Positions 7,995-16,947 of a stretch of 64,000 nucleotides of DNA are shown here, piece after piece. Both the position numbers and the translations under genes were made by a program. The stretch spans positions 124,001 through 188,000 of the forward strand of contig NZ_VLPL01000002.1 in assembly GCF_007558725.1 (NCBI RefSeq). Reading direction: 5' to 3'. The DNA comes from Fluviicola chungangensis. GTDB taxonomy: Bacteria > Bacteroidota > Bacteroidia > Flavobacteriales_D > Crocinitomicaceae. The notes below the pieces were generated by a model, which did not search any database, had not been told where the DNA came from, and worked only from the letters and a program-made list of their open reading frames with translations. Every line of letters begins with the position of its first letter. Positions within the stretch are counted from its first letter, which is position 1.

Positions 7995-9425
7995 TCACTT
8001 CACGTCCGCATCCAGCTGTTGTGCTTCCGTCACAATTTTCAATGCTTCTCCGCTCTTGGCCAGGTTTTTTGCTGAAAGCACTCCTTTTTCATTGGTAACG
8101 ATGGCATAACCGCGTTGCATGACTGTCAAAGGGTCGAGTAATTTCAGGTGGAATTCTGCCTGTTCCAGTTTCGTTGCTTCGGACTCAAGAATCCGGGGAA
8201 GGACACGGATCAACTGATTTTCCTGGTTGTGAAGAGTTTGTTTGCGGCTGTTTACCAGGGACTTGCTGTGAATCTGGAGCAGATTAACGGTATTGGTTAA
8301 TCGGTTTTGCTGAACATCGAACAGGTAAGAAGAAGAAGAACGTATTTGATTACGAAGTTCCAACAACACCTGGTTCGAATGAGTCATTTTGTGCTTTACC
8401 CGGAACTCAAAGTCCTTCACGGTATTTAGGAATATATTCCTTTCAGATTGAAGGGCGGTTTGAACTTCTTGCCGAAAAGTGCGGGTTAACTGTCCGAACT
8501 GATTGTTTACTCCCTGTATGAAATGCTGGATTTGTTTGGGAAGTTTCCATAAAATCTCATCCAATGGTTCATCGAGTTCTTCAAAAATGCGAAGCAGGAA
8601 ATAAGCCATGTCGGAAGGAGTAATCCCGTTCCGGAAAGCGATCATTTCGCACACGGTGAGGTTGGTCGAGTGACCGATACCTGTTAACACCGGAAGCGGA
8701 AAGGTTGCAATGGCTTTTGCCAGATCGTAATTGTTATAGCAATGCATCCCGATTTCACCGCCGCCACCCCGGATGATCACAACCGCATCAAAATGCTGCT
8801 TTACTTTCTCTATGCGCTTCAATTGATTTTGAATGGAAGTAATGGCGGCGTCACCTTGCAGCGTTGCTTCAAACAGGAATGTGTTGAAGTGATAACGCTT
8901 GGGGTGTCCGTTCAGCAAGGTCACAAAATCGGAATAGCCTTTGCTGTCGGCTTGGGAAATGATGGCTAAACGTTTGGGGACCAATGCCATTTCCAGGTTT
9001 TGGTTGGCATTCAGGATTCCTTCTTTGTTCAGACGTTCAAGAGTTTCCTGGCGTTCACGTTGCAAAGCACCCAGTGTATAATTCGGATCAATATCGATGA
9101 TTTCCAGCCCGATATTGTAGAGCGGGTGATAAGTGATCTTCACGTGGAACAGGAGTTCCATTCCGTCGTGCAACGGTTCTTTAACGATCTCAAAGAATTT
9201 TTGCTGGATGCGTTCGAAGTGCTGTTTCCAAATCGTGCCGCGCATTTCAACGATGATGGATTCGTCTTCTTTCTGGACCAACTCCGGGTAACAGTGTCCT
9301 TTGCGGGTTTGGTTGAGTTTGTGCATTTCGGCAGTTACCCAATAGGTGCGCGAATAGCGTTCGGCAATCGTTTTTCGGATTGATTCTGCGACTTGTTTGA
9401 GGGTAAAATGCTGCGGGCTTTCCAT
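7995..9425 (-). CDS. xseA: Exodeoxyribonuclease VII large subunit
   Basis: A 476-aa catalytic subunit. The N-terminal OB-fold (about 5-105) binds ssDNA. The catalytic core contains the conserved ALVPKRLAIISQADSKGYSDF, VVIIRGGGGEIG and GIGHSTN motifs (about 155-265). A long helical arm (about 280-420) and the C-terminal segment with DPLTVMQRGYAIV complete the protein. Length is slightly above the usual 400-450. XseA with XseB removes single-stranded DNA during repair. The gene begins with ATG at 9425, with a near-match to the -7 element (TATTTTTA) 4 nt before it. Confidence 0.95.
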   Translation of the reverse strand: MESPQHFTLKQVAESIRKTIAERYSRTYWVTAEMHKLNQTRKGHCYPELVQKEDESIIVEMRGTIWKQHFERIQQKFFEIVKEPLHDGMELLFHVKITYHPLYNIGLEIIDIDPNYTLGALQRERQETLERLNKEGILNANQNLEMALVPKRLAIISQADSKGYSDFVTLLNGHPKRYHFNTFLFEATLQGDAAITSIQNQLKRIEKVKQHFDAVVIIRGGGGEIGMHCYNNYDLAKAIATFPLPVLTGIGHSTNLTVCEMIAFRNGITPSDMAYFLLRIFEELDEPLDEILWKLPKQIQHFIQGVNNQFGQLTRTFRQEVQTALQSERNIFLNTVKDFEFRVKHKMTHSNQVLLELRNQIRSSSSYLFDVQQNRLTNTVNLLQIHSKSLVNSRKQTLHNQENQLIRVLPRILESEATKLEQAEFHLKLLDPLTVMQRGYAIVTNEKGVLSAKNLAKSGEALKIVTEAQQLDADVK

Positions 9426-9468
9426 TACCTAAAAATACAAAAAAGGAGAGTGTCCGGTAAGAAAACAG

Positions 9469-9681
9469 TTATTGATCCAGCAAATCTTCCTGTTCGCGTT
9501 TCTTTAAATAGTGTTTCCGAACCTGTAAAAAAGTAAGTCCATAAGCTGCTGTGAGAATAAATCCGGGGATACCCAGGATCATTCCTTTTCCATGATGTTT
9601 ATGACCGCCGAACTGGAAAAGAATGATTCCTGAAACCAGGAGGACCGATCCGATGATGAGACGGGTAACTATTTTTTTCAT
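9469..9681 (-). CDS. Small two-helix membrane protein
   Basis: 70 aa with two predicted membrane helices (about 5-24 and 33-54) separated by a short His-rich turn (GGHKHHGKG), ending in a charged tail. I do not recognise a family. It starts 8 nt after the stop of the preceding secreted protein gene, so it probably belongs to that operon. Confidence 0.6.
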   Translation of the reverse strand: MKKIVTRLIIGSVLLVSGIILFQFGGHKHHGKGMILGIPGFILTAAYGLTFLQVRKHYLKKREQEDLLDQ

Positions 9682-9689
9682 GGGTTGAC

Positions 9690-10733
9690 TTACTTGAATT
9701 GAAACGTGTATGTGGTTGTTTTTCCGGATTCCAGGTCGGTTTCCAATACCTTCAACGGAAGCCCGTGATTGTCGTAATAGAATAGTTGTTCGGTGGTTTT
9801 TCGCTCTTTTTCTTCCGGTATCGTTTTTGAATAGGTTTCCGTTCGGATTACTTTTCCCTCTTCGTTGTAATACAAATTCAGTCTGTTTCTGTAATCTCTT
9901 CTACTGATCAATTTTCCTTTGGGATTGGAGATATAGATGTAAGTCGATTGCGCATCGTCGCTGTATTTATAGGGATAATTCCCGTCCAATTGGTACTGAA
10001 TGTATTTATCTGGATTTTTTAAACGATCGGCTCTGAATATGGAGTCATCCGTGAATGATTTATCGATCAATGCTTCATAGTTTCCCAGAGTTATCACGGA
10101 ATTACCGTTTTGATCCGTTCTCCTGATTTTATAAGTAGCAGAAATACCATCCATTTTTCCATTTTCATCAAACGTAACGTGTTCGGAAATCTGCAAAGAA
10201 TCTCCTTTTTGAACATACCGTGACATTCTTTTTTCTGAAAACGAACTGCTTGCCTGGGTTTCAGTTTCGATAAGCAGAAGTGTGTCTTTTACGTAGGTAT
10301 AGGCATAAGTTGTTGTACTTAGCAGCTTGATTCCCTGGATAAAGTATTCCTTCTTGAAATTCATGGAATCGGTGTAGGTATAAACCGACTTACTTAATAT
10401 CATGGACGTGTCTTTTTCATCGTACATAATAAAGGCCGTTAGGTTTCCTGTTGAGTCAAACTCATTTTTGTGGCGTGTCCAGTCTATTCCATTGTAGTGA
10501 CAGTGTTCTATTCGTAACCCGGCATCATTGAAGGTTTGAATATCCTTTAACGGATTTCCGGCATAACTGCTCCAGGTTTGATTCCAGGTAGTGATCATTT
10601 GGTGATAACCCAATTCCTTGAATTTCTTCAACATGACAGAATCCATTTGGTCTTGACTGAAAGGTTGTGCAACTAGTTTTGCACTGAAAACCAGGGTAAA
10701 AAGAATGAAAAGTCCGGTTTTTATTATTTGCAT
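9690..10733 (-). CDS. Secreted protein of unknown function
   Basis: 347 aa with a clear Sec signal (MQIIKTGLFILFTLVFSAKLVAQ). The mature part has repeated short beta-strand pairs of the type 'YNEEGKVIRTETYS' and 'FDSTGNLTAFIMYD', loosely like YD/RHS or MORN-type repeats, but no catalytic motif is visible. There is no T9SS sorting domain and no lipobox. It probably forms an operon with the small membrane protein downstream (8 nt) and the 117-aa gene upstream (18 nt). Confidence 0.65.
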   Translation of the reverse strand: MQIIKTGLFILFTLVFSAKLVAQPFSQDQMDSVMLKKFKELGYHQMITTWNQTWSSYAGNPLKDIQTFNDAGLRIEHCHYNGIDWTRHKNEFDSTGNLTAFIMYDEKDTSMILSKSVYTYTDSMNFKKEYFIQGIKLLSTTTYAYTYVKDTLLLIETETQASSSFSEKRMSRYVQKGDSLQISEHVTFDENGKMDGISATYKIRRTDQNGNSVITLGNYEALIDKSFTDDSIFRADRLKNPDKYIQYQLDGNYPYKYSDDAQSTYIYISNPKGKLISRRDYRNRLNLYYNEEGKVIRTETYSKTIPEEKERKTTEQLFYYDNHGLPLKVLETDLESGKTTTYTFQFK

Positions 10734-10751
10734 ATCCAGGAAATGTAGTTA

Positions 10752-11105
10752 TTATTGATAATCGGAATTGTTTACGTTTAACTTTTCGAAAAGTGGATTC
10801 TTCGAAAGAATCTCATCCAGCTTCAGGATATCCGCCTGATTGTTTTCACCCATGAGAAAGAAGAAATCCCATACGGTGTCTCGTGAAAGCAGGACGACAC
10901 CTTGTTGGGATCTGAAAATAAAGGACCATTCGTCATTTTGCCAAATGTCTTTTAATTCGGTTAGTTTGAAACCGTTTTGTTCCAATATCAGAATCAGGTC
11001 CGTTTGCAATTCATCGGGTTGATCTTTTCCATCCAATTCGATCAGCAATTCATCGGAACCATAGCCCGGTCGAAGCTTGTAGCTGTATTTTATCGGATTC
11101 TCCAT
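10752..11105 (-). CDS. Hypothetical cytoplasmic protein
   Basis: 117 aa from the ATG at 11105 (MENPIKYSY). The longer frame upstream lies inside the VOC gene and is not used. It overlaps the 3' end of the VOC gene by 16 nt, which suggests translational coupling. No signal, membrane segment or known motif is evident; the composition is that of a small globular acidic protein. Confidence 0.6.
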   Translation of the reverse strand: MENPIKYSYKLRPGYGSDELLIELDGKDQPDELQTDLILILEQNGFKLTELKDIWQNDEWSFIFRSQQGVVLLSRDTVWDFFFLMGENNQADILKLDEILSKNPLFEKLNVNNSDYQ

Positions 11106-11464
11106 GGCGGATTCAAGCGATTTTCTCCTGCAAAAAACAGGATGAGTTGGTTTCCGTCCGGGTCTTTCAGATATGCTTCCCGCCAAAGCCAGGATTTGTC
11201 ATTGGGAAGTTCGTCGAAATCAATTCCTTTTTGGATGAGGTCCCTGACTTTTTGATCCAGGTCTTCGCATTCGAAATACACAGAAATTCCTGAACCGATT
11301 GGAAGCTGATCTGTCAAATGAACGGAGAAAGTGGAAGTCCCGTCCGGGCATTCAAAACGCGCATAATGATCTGATTTGACAATGAGTTTCAATCCCAAAG
11401 TTTGGTAAAATGCAATGGATTTTGGCATGTCAATGGAAGGAACCGTTAGTTGGTTTAAGTTCAT
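11090..11464 (-). CDS. VOC (glyoxalase/bleomycin-resistance) family protein
   Basis: 124 aa with a single VOC module: MNLNQLTVPSIDMPKSIAFY at the N-terminus, FYQTLGLKLI, and the C-terminal AYLKDPDGNQLILFFAG signature. VOC proteins use a metal site in a dimeric beta-alpha-beta fold for lyase, dioxygenase or binding roles; the substrate is not predictable. It lies 9 nt after the lipoprotein gene at 11474-12622 and overlaps the next gene, so it is part of an operon. Confidence 0.8.
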   Translation of the reverse strand: MNLNQLTVPSIDMPKSIAFYQTLGLKLIVKSDHYARFECPDGTSTFSVHLTDQLPIGSGISVYFECEDLDQKVRDLIQKGIDFDELPNDKSWLWREAYLKDPDGNQLILFFAGENRLNPPWRIR

Positions 11465-11473
11465 GCGTTTATG

Positions 11474-12622
11474 TTATTTGTAGACACCATCTCCATCTGT
11501 TTTTGTCATAAAGATACCTTCATTCCGGTTACCCGTCAGAATGTTATCATTCCCGTCTTTCAAAAGGTTTAGAGCATTTCCCCCGGTATAATCGTTAAAC
11601 TTTTTGAACCAAATCTGATTCCCGTTTTCGTCGGCTTTTACCAGGATTATTTTCGTTGCACCCGTGTTTATATCGTATACGGATCCACAGATGGTAAAAG
11701 TTCCGTCCGGGTTTTGCTTAACGGAATTTCCTGTTTCTGAAATACCAAATTGAGTATTTCCGTATTCTTTTTCCCAGATCACGTTACCCAAATGATCCGT
11801 TTTTATAAGCATGACCTGGGTTTGCTGAAAAGGAAGGTATTGCTGTCCACAGATTATTAACTCACCGGATGTTGTTTCAATCGTTGAAAATCCCCATTTC
11901 CAAATAGGACCTATATTCTTTGTCCATAATTGTTGCCCGGAAGCACTGACTTTCAGCAAGTAAAGCGCTCTGCCACTACCACCTGGATCTTCGTTAGTTC
12001 CCGTAACCAGGTATTCTCCGTTTTGGGTTTCCATTAGGTGATAAGCAGTTTCCTGGTCGGGATCGGCATAACTTGCTTCCCAGATCAAATTTCCATTTAC
12101 ATCCACTTTGATCAGGTAAATATCGCCAAATGTTCCGGCTCCGAAACCTTCCGTTCTTGCTGAAATCAACAAGTTCCCGTCAGAAGTTGCAATGATATTA
12201 TTCCCACGATCTGCCTCTGTTGTCCCATATGTTTTCGTCCAAATAGTGTCTCCGGAGGCATTTAATTTTGTCAATAAGACGTCCATGTTTTGGGACGCAT
12301 AATTTCTATAGGTATATCCGCAAACAAAAATTTCCCCGTTCTTCTGAGTAATTCCGCTTGCTGAACTCGTGTTTCCGGCGTTAAAATCCGTTCTCCAGAT
12401 CTGTGTCCCCGATTTGGTGATTTTTAGAACGGAAAGATCGGCCCCATTGTTCCCGCAGATCAATAAATTTCCGTCATCGGATAAACAGGTGGAATTATCT
12501 CTGATTCCAATATCCCCGGCAAATGTGTGGTAGTTTGCTGTAGGTTCGGAATTCGAATTCTTTTCTTTTTTACAAGCGGTCAAGGTCAGAAAGACCAATC
12601 CTATAAGACTTAATTGCTTCAT
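11474..12622 (-). CDS. Beta-propeller-like lipoprotein
   Basis: 382 aa. The signal ends in a lipobox LTLTAC (Cys at about residue 17), so it is membrane-anchored. The mature part contains about six imperfect ~50-residue repeats of the type 'D..LLTKLNASGDTIWTKTYG', each with a conserved 'G..IW.K.YG' ending, characteristic of seven-bladed propeller proteins common in Bacteroidota secretomes. No catalytic residues are recognised. It is the first gene of a likely operon with the VOC gene. Confidence 0.7.
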   Translation of the reverse strand: MKQLSLIGLVFLTLTACKKEKNSNSEPTANYHTFAGDIGIRDNSTCLSDDGNLLICGNNGADLSVLKITKSGTQIWRTDFNAGNTSSASGITQKNGEIFVCGYTYRNYASQNMDVLLTKLNASGDTIWTKTYGTTEADRGNNIIATSDGNLLISARTEGFGAGTFGDIYLIKVDVNGNLIWEASYADPDQETAYHLMETQNGEYLVTGTNEDPGGSGRALYLLKVSASGQQLWTKNIGPIWKWGFSTIETTSGELIICGQQYLPFQQTQVMLIKTDHLGNVIWEKEYGNTQFGISETGNSVKQNPDGTFTICGSVYDINTGATKIILVKADENGNQIWFKKFNDYTGGNALNLLKDGNDNILTGNRNEGIFMTKTDGDGVYK

Positions 12623-12671
12623 GAAATATGTTATTCAGGTTGTTGGAGATAAATATAAGCTATTTTGTGGT

Positions 12672-13457
12672 TTATCTTTTTCGTAAAACGATGGAATGAG
12701 GAACATGGAGCTCTTTTCTTTTTTGAAGAAAATCGGTTTGTGAAAGTCCGTTATACACCTCTTTGTCTCCGAAATTGTCTGTGCTGTCTTTGGATACGAC
12801 TAAAATTGCATACACTGTTTTGGAGGTGTCGTTGATTACCGGATTTATTTTTGCCAGGATAAAATCGTCGTTATACCCATACGAAACAACATCGGGTCCT
12901 AAAATAATGCCATAACAGGATGTGCAGCTTTTGGATTGATAACCGATTTGCAGGACCGGCTGGTCGAATGTTTCACTATCCCATACCCGGTAGTAACGGC
13001 CGGTTATGGGAGTATTTCTGTCTGAATCCGGGGTAGAAGTAGCGTAGAATGAGAAAACGGAAACACATACGATTACCGGTTTTAAGAATTGGAAGTTCCG
13101 GTTTTTTGCTTTTGCCGAATACCAATAGGAGAGTGGTAAGATGGACAATGCTATAAGATCGCTGTAATCGACTACCCGGGAAAATTCCGTGTGAAACAGT
13201 TGGTTGGTTAAAAGCAGGAAATCCGTTGAAAGGTCTGATTTCCAAAACACAAAGAATACTGTACTAAAAATGTAATTCAGTTGTATTCGTTTGGCATTGA
13301 ACAGGCCCAGGAAAATAGGAAAAATGAATAATCCTGCGAAATCACTGAGTTTTCCGGTGAGCCAATTCCCATACGTTTCTTTCAGGTAAAAATCGTTTAA
13401 TAGCAGGAGAAAAAGCCCGATAAGAAAACCCACAGAAGCAACTTTTGACTGTTTCAT
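12672..13457 (-). CDS. Polytopic membrane protein of unknown function
   Basis: 261 aa. At least four membrane segments are seen in the first 135 residues (about 8-22, 36-52, 64-75, 90-106, 120-136), followed by a ~120-residue soluble domain with a CTSC pair that may form a disulfide or bind metal. It was not assigned to a family. It lies 21 nt from the preceding gene on the same strand. Confidence 0.6.
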   Translation of the reverse strand: MKQSKVASVGFLIGLFLLLLNDFYLKETYGNWLTGKLSDFAGLFIFPIFLGLFNAKRIQLNYIFSTVFFVFWKSDLSTDFLLLTNQLFHTEFSRVVDYSDLIALSILPLSYWYSAKAKNRNFQFLKPVIVCVSVFSFYATSTPDSDRNTPITGRYYRVWDSETFDQPVLQIGYQSKSCTSCYGIILGPDVVSYGYNDDFILAKINPVINDTSKTVYAILVVSKDSTDNFGDKEVYNGLSQTDFLQKRKELHVPHSIVLRKR

Positions 13458-13478
13458 ATTCGTGTTTTTAAATGGAAT

Positions 13479-13997
13479 TTAGCGATTACCAATCTCTTTT
13501 TTCAAAAGAAGTTTGTTGTATTTTAATTGGGATTTGAATATCTCTTCATTTTTAAGATGCCAATTCTTTTCTGTTATAATTCGCTTTCTTTTTTTGTCTG
13601 CCATGCAAAAGGTTCCAAAATAATTGGTTCGGCCAATATATTCGTCACTGAACGTATAGTCGCGAATGTCGTATGATTGGTTGGTGCGCAGGTAAAACAG
13701 GTGTTTCCCGTTCAATATAAATAACGGATTTTTCAATAAAAGTATTCCGATGCTTTTAAAAATGGAATCGAGCAGCAATAAACCTCCCAAACACATTAAA
13801 AAGACAAACCCTAACGTAGCTTCATTTTTACTGTCGCGCATAAAAATGGCTATAACCACGAAAAAAAGGACGCACGCTATTTTCAAGATCAGAGAACTAT
13901 AATTTCGGACCTTGTTGTAATAAACACGTCTACCTTCATATGAAGTAAGATCTAGCTGATTGAGCCTTTTTGTTTCTTTAATGTGACTAAAGAACAT
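13479..13997 (-). CDS. Two-helix membrane protein, possible PH-like domain
   Basis: 172 aa with two membrane helices (about 33-51 and 60-82), then a basic soluble domain containing 'LNGKHLFYLRTNQSYDIRDYT', reminiscent of the bacterial PH-like (STM3941-type) domain. It starts 2 nt after the stop of the upstream SecD-like lipoprotein gene, so the two are almost certainly co-transcribed. Function unknown. Confidence 0.55.
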   Translation of the reverse strand: MFFSHIKETKRLNQLDLTSYEGRRVYYNKVRNYSSLILKIACVLFFVVIAIFMRDSKNEATLGFVFLMCLGGLLLLDSIFKSIGILLLKNPLFILNGKHLFYLRTNQSYDIRDYTFSDEYIGRTNYFGTFCMADKKRKRIITEKNWHLKNEEIFKSQLKYNKLLLKKEIGNR

Positions 13998-13999
13998 AT

Positions 14000-14725
14000 T
14001 TACTTAATTCCTGCATGAATCCTTGCGGCTAACTCTTCTGCTTCTTTCTTGGTAAAGTTTCCGCTGATTTCGGTTTCACCTCCTGTAATGGCATCGTTCA
14101 CCACCGGGCAGGAAAGCACGTGATCATCGATTGTAATAGCAATCGGCCGACCGATATTCTTGCGCGTCATAATTTCCCAATCGTGAGATCCCTGGTCGTT
14201 CATGGAAATCCGGATAACCGGCATCCCATTGTAGTCGGCTATAGCTGTTTCTACCGTTTCAATGTGTCTTCCATCTATTTTTGCTTTACCTCCGTCCGGA
14301 ATTTTGATTGCATACAAGGAATATGTTTTTGCTCCGCTTCCGTTATCAACACTTTCTGCTTTGAAAGACCACATGAAACGCAGGTCTTTTGGGAACAGGT
14401 TCTTAATTTCAGGAATTGCCAGCATGGCATCTACTTTAGACAGATCTTCTTCGTAGACATAGCCAATCATGAATTCAGATGCATGAACCAGCCCGCGCAA
14501 ACCTCTCGGATCTATTTTTAACATGCTCTCTTTTCCTTTTGAAACAGTGGTGTCGTTACCATGCATTGGATTGCAGGCTGCCTGCCAGTATGGGTAAATC
14601 TCCTGGATGTTGTAAGTCTCAAAGAACTGCAGGTTTCCGGGTTTTGCGTTTTTCAGGTTGAGTGGTTTGGAGCCCGATCCGCAGGAAAAAATGATTGATA
14701 ACAGAAGTAAAGGGATGCATTTCAT
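14000..14725 (-). CDS. Lipoprotein resembling the SecD periplasmic (P1 head) domain
   Basis: 241 aa. The signal ends at a lipobox-like IFSC (Cys ~15). The C-terminal ~60 residues (IGRPIAITIDDHVLSCPVVN, then ITGGETEISGNFTKKEAEEL) match the end of the SecD first periplasmic domain, where the usual form is 'GKRLAIVLDGKVYSAPVI...I.GG.A.ISG.FT.EEA..LA'. The membrane part of SecD is absent and the protein is a lipoprotein, so it cannot act as a translocon motor by itself. A paralogue lies immediately upstream. It might bind or compete with Sec substrates, but that is only inference. Confidence 0.6.
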   Translation of the reverse strand: MKCIPLLLLSIIFSCGSGSKPLNLKNAKPGNLQFFETYNIQEIYPYWQAACNPMHGNDTTVSKGKESMLKIDPRGLRGLVHASEFMIGYVYEEDLSKVDAMLAIPEIKNLFPKDLRFMWSFKAESVDNGSGAKTYSLYAIKIPDGGKAKIDGRHIETVETAIADYNGMPVIRISMNDQGSHDWEIMTRKNIGRPIAITIDDHVLSCPVVNDAITGGETEISGNFTKKEAEELAARIHAGIK

Positions 14726-14742
14726 AACGCTACTATTTCTGC

Positions 14743-14750
14743 CAAAAATA
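14743..14750 (-). promoter_or_regulatory. Candidate -7 element for the lipoprotein gene 14000-14725
   Basis: TATTTTTG on the minus strand is an exact TAnnTTTG match, 17 nt upstream of the ATG, in the 58-nt gap between the two SecD-like lipoprotein genes. The second copy may thus have its own promoter. Confidence 0.45.
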
Positions 14751-14783
14751 CAAATGATTTGATTTGAATTACGAATGATTGTG

Positions 14784-15545
14784 CTAAGGCTTGGAAGTAT
14801 CAGAAACTGTTGCTTTTAATCTTCCGGCATTGATGCGGTCTGATACTTCTCCGGCTTGCTCCATGGTAAAGTTTTGGCTGAGTTTCATTTCACCTGAGAT
14901 TGTTTCCTGAACAAGCGGGCAGCTGACAACTTTTCCGTCGATCACTACTGCTATGTAACGGTTCTCATTTTTGCGGGTAAAGGCTTCCAGCTTTTGGGAT
15001 CCTTTTTTGGTCATAATCAGGTTTAGGTCCATGGTTGGGTGTTCCGCGTTGTCGGCTGGTACGGATTCAGAAACGTCGTGTGAATTTACGACTGCTTTTT
15101 TGTCTTTCGGAAGTTTGACGGCGTAGAGTAAATAGCCTTTAAAGTTTTCAAGGGGGTCTTCTTTTTCGTATTTCGACCACATGAACTGCAGGTCTTTCGG
15201 GAAGAGGTTCGCAACTTCCGGAATTGCCAGCATAGAGTCAACAGCCGGTATATCTTTCGTTTTAACCAAAGCGACGGCATGACTGTAGCCGGTGATCAGG
15301 ACGGATCTCAATCCTTTAAAGGCAATTTGTTCTGCCCATTCTTTCTCGGAACTGAAATGTGGCCGCTCGGTATCATTTTCAGCAGTCCATTTGAAGGCTT
15401 CAAGCCATTCTTCCCTGATATCGTCGATGTCGTAGGTTTCAAACAGCTCCAATGTAACTGGTGCATCGACTTTCTTCTGGGGAACCGCAGGTTCGTTTCC
15501 ACAAGAAGAGAGGATTACAAGTATTAGCAGAGGAAGGAATTTCAT
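14784..15545 (-). CDS. Lipoprotein resembling the SecD periplasmic (P1 head) domain, paralogue
   Basis: 253 aa with lipobox LSSC (Cys ~15). The same layout as the neighbour: an N-terminal 'LELFETYDIDDI' strand, a central variable part with FPKDLQFMWS (also in the paralogue), and a C-terminal SecD-like portion 'GSQKLEAFTRKNENRYIAVV' then 'VSCPLVQETISGEMKLSQNF'. The residues 'G..KLE.FTR.N..R.IAVVIDGKV' agree well with SecD P1. The pair evidently arose by tandem duplication followed by strong divergence. Function unknown; outer- or inner-membrane-anchored periplasmic location is inferred. Confidence 0.62.
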   Translation of the reverse strand: MKFLPLLILVILSSCGNEPAVPQKKVDAPVTLELFETYDIDDIREEWLEAFKWTAENDTERPHFSSEKEWAEQIAFKGLRSVLITGYSHAVALVKTKDIPAVDSMLAIPEVANLFPKDLQFMWSKYEKEDPLENFKGYLLYAVKLPKDKKAVVNSHDVSESVPADNAEHPTMDLNLIMTKKGSQKLEAFTRKNENRYIAVVIDGKVVSCPLVQETISGEMKLSQNFTMEQAGEVSDRINAGRLKATVSDTSKP

Positions 15546-15620
15546 TGGTCAAAGTTTGATTGTGAAAATCATTGGTTAATTGCAAATGCTGAATTCTTAT
15601 CGTTGACCAAGCTTAAATGT

Positions 15621-15977
15621 TTACCCGGTTTGTCCAAAAGTAAGCAAATTATTATCCGGGTCGAGGATGGAAAATTCGCGCTGTCCCCAGGGTTTGTCTT
15701 CCAAATGACCGTTCGGGTGGATGGCTGCTGTATGCCGTTCTGAGAGTTTCAGATAATCGAGGTCAATATCATTCGATCGGATGTAAACTTGTCCATAGTT
15801 TTCCTTCGGATCGAGTTCTTTAAAAAGGAAAAAGTGAATTTCAATTCCCCCCTTTTCCATGATGAGGTAATCGGGGAAATCGACATTGCCAAATTCCTGG
15901 AAACCGAGTTTTTGATAGAACTCCCTGGTCGTTTGTTTGCTCCGCATGGGAAGTTTGGGATGTATGGACGTGAGCAT
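15621..15977 (-). CDS. VOC family protein, bleomycin-resistance type
   Basis: 118 aa. The opening 'SIHPKLPMRSKQTTREFYQKLG' and closing 'REFSILDPDNNLLTFGQ' are typical of the bleomycin-resistance branch of the VOC superfamily, small dimeric proteins that sequester glycopeptide-type drugs. Many chromosomal members are of unknown role. It stands alone between the lipoprotein pair and the AT-rich cassette. Confidence 0.8.
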   Translation of the reverse strand: MLTSIHPKLPMRSKQTTREFYQKLGFQEFGNVDFPDYLIMEKGGIEIHFFLFKELDPKENYGQVYIRSNDIDLDYLKLSERHTAAIHPNGHLEDKPWGQREFSILDPDNNLLTFGQTG

Positions 15978-16034
15978 TTTATTAATTACGAATTCCGAGT
16001 TGTGAATGATTGAAGCTAAGATAAGGAATTTTTT

Positions 16035-16051
16035 ACCGCAGATTCACAGAT
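16035..16051. repeat. Left copy of dispersed CCGCAGATT-type repeat
   Basis: ACCGCAGATTCACAGAT. It is related to the copies at 17533-17569, 17677-17706, 19793-19819 and 20022-20053, and lies in opposite orientation to 17533-17569, so that the AT-rich gene pair 16139-17361 is bracketed. The longer shared core is TTACC-GCA-GATTCA with small indels. Confidence 0.45.
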
Positions 16052-16138
16052 GTTTTGATGGGCGTTTACTTGTAGCCACTTTCTCCAGTGTCATTCCTGA
16101 TTTAATAACTTAAGTTGACATGATGATACTCATGTTAT

Positions 16139-16915
16139 TTATGATCTAAAATATTTAATTACTTCAGAATCTGCTTTACTTACTAATTCAGGTAACAAAT
16201 CTATAAGTTTATTTACTCCTTTTCTTAATATTAAATCTGCAAACTCTAATGCAAAGCATGTATAACCGATTTCGGCTTCATTTTGGTCTCCCATGCCTCT
16301 TTCATTACGCATTGTCATAATGGAAAATGCTGTTGAGTGAGTATAATTAGAATAGAATCGATACATTGCAGTTATAGGGGCACTACCAAAGTCAATCTCT
16401 CTAAGTATTTCAAAATGACTTTTGAGCATAGAAACTTGTCCTTTTAGGATTTTTTTTCGTTTATCTTTGTGAACTTTAGAGAAATAAGGATGTGTCTCCA
16501 AATCCGAAGCTCTTTTCGGCAGTACTTCTTCAAACTCTTTTAAATCTTCATTACAGAATTTCAGTTCTTTATAGAGAGCAAACTTTTCGCAGTCCCAATG
16601 AAAAATTGCCATTTTTAATTTAAAATCATCTTCTTCGGGGTCATTCGTTTTGGAACTCATATAATGATATACAGCAAAATTCTCCATTAAGGCTCTTGTT
16701 AAGGTTGCAATCGAAAAAAAATCCAGAAAGCCACTTTTATCGTTTGGGCATAGTTTTAAAATGCTCATACAATTTAGAAGCATTTTTGTATACAAATTAT
16801 GTGAAAATTGTATTTTGAATTCTACTGGAATATTTCTAGAGGATTCAGAGATTCTTACTGCATTTTCAGTAGAATTCATGAATTCCTTATATGCAATTTG
16901 GTATTCTTCAAACAT
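16139..16915 (-). CDS. AT-rich hypothetical protein, possibly DUF5677-like
   Basis: 258 aa, no signal peptide, mostly helical. A stretch near the C-terminus (YRFYSNYTHSTAFSIMTMRN) resembles the histidine-containing helix of DUF5677-type proteins, but I am not sure of the family. The gene is much richer in A+T than its neighbours: the 60 bases 16141-16200 hold only 14 G/C. It is paired with a four-helix membrane protein gene 32 nt upstream. Atypical composition and repeat-bracketed location suggest acquisition by transfer. Confidence 0.6.
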   Translation of the reverse strand: MFEEYQIAYKEFMNSTENAVRISESSRNIPVEFKIQFSHNLYTKMLLNCMSILKLCPNDKSGFLDFFSIATLTRALMENFAVYHYMSSKTNDPEEDDFKLKMAIFHWDCEKFALYKELKFCNEDLKEFEEVLPKRASDLETHPYFSKVHKDKRKKILKGQVSMLKSHFEILREIDFGSAPITAMYRFYSNYTHSTAFSIMTMRNERGMGDQNEAEIGYTCFALEFADLILRKGVNKLIDLLPELVSKADSEVIKYFRS

Positions 16916-16947
16916 GGTAATTATAAAATGCGGGGTGTATAGGTGAT

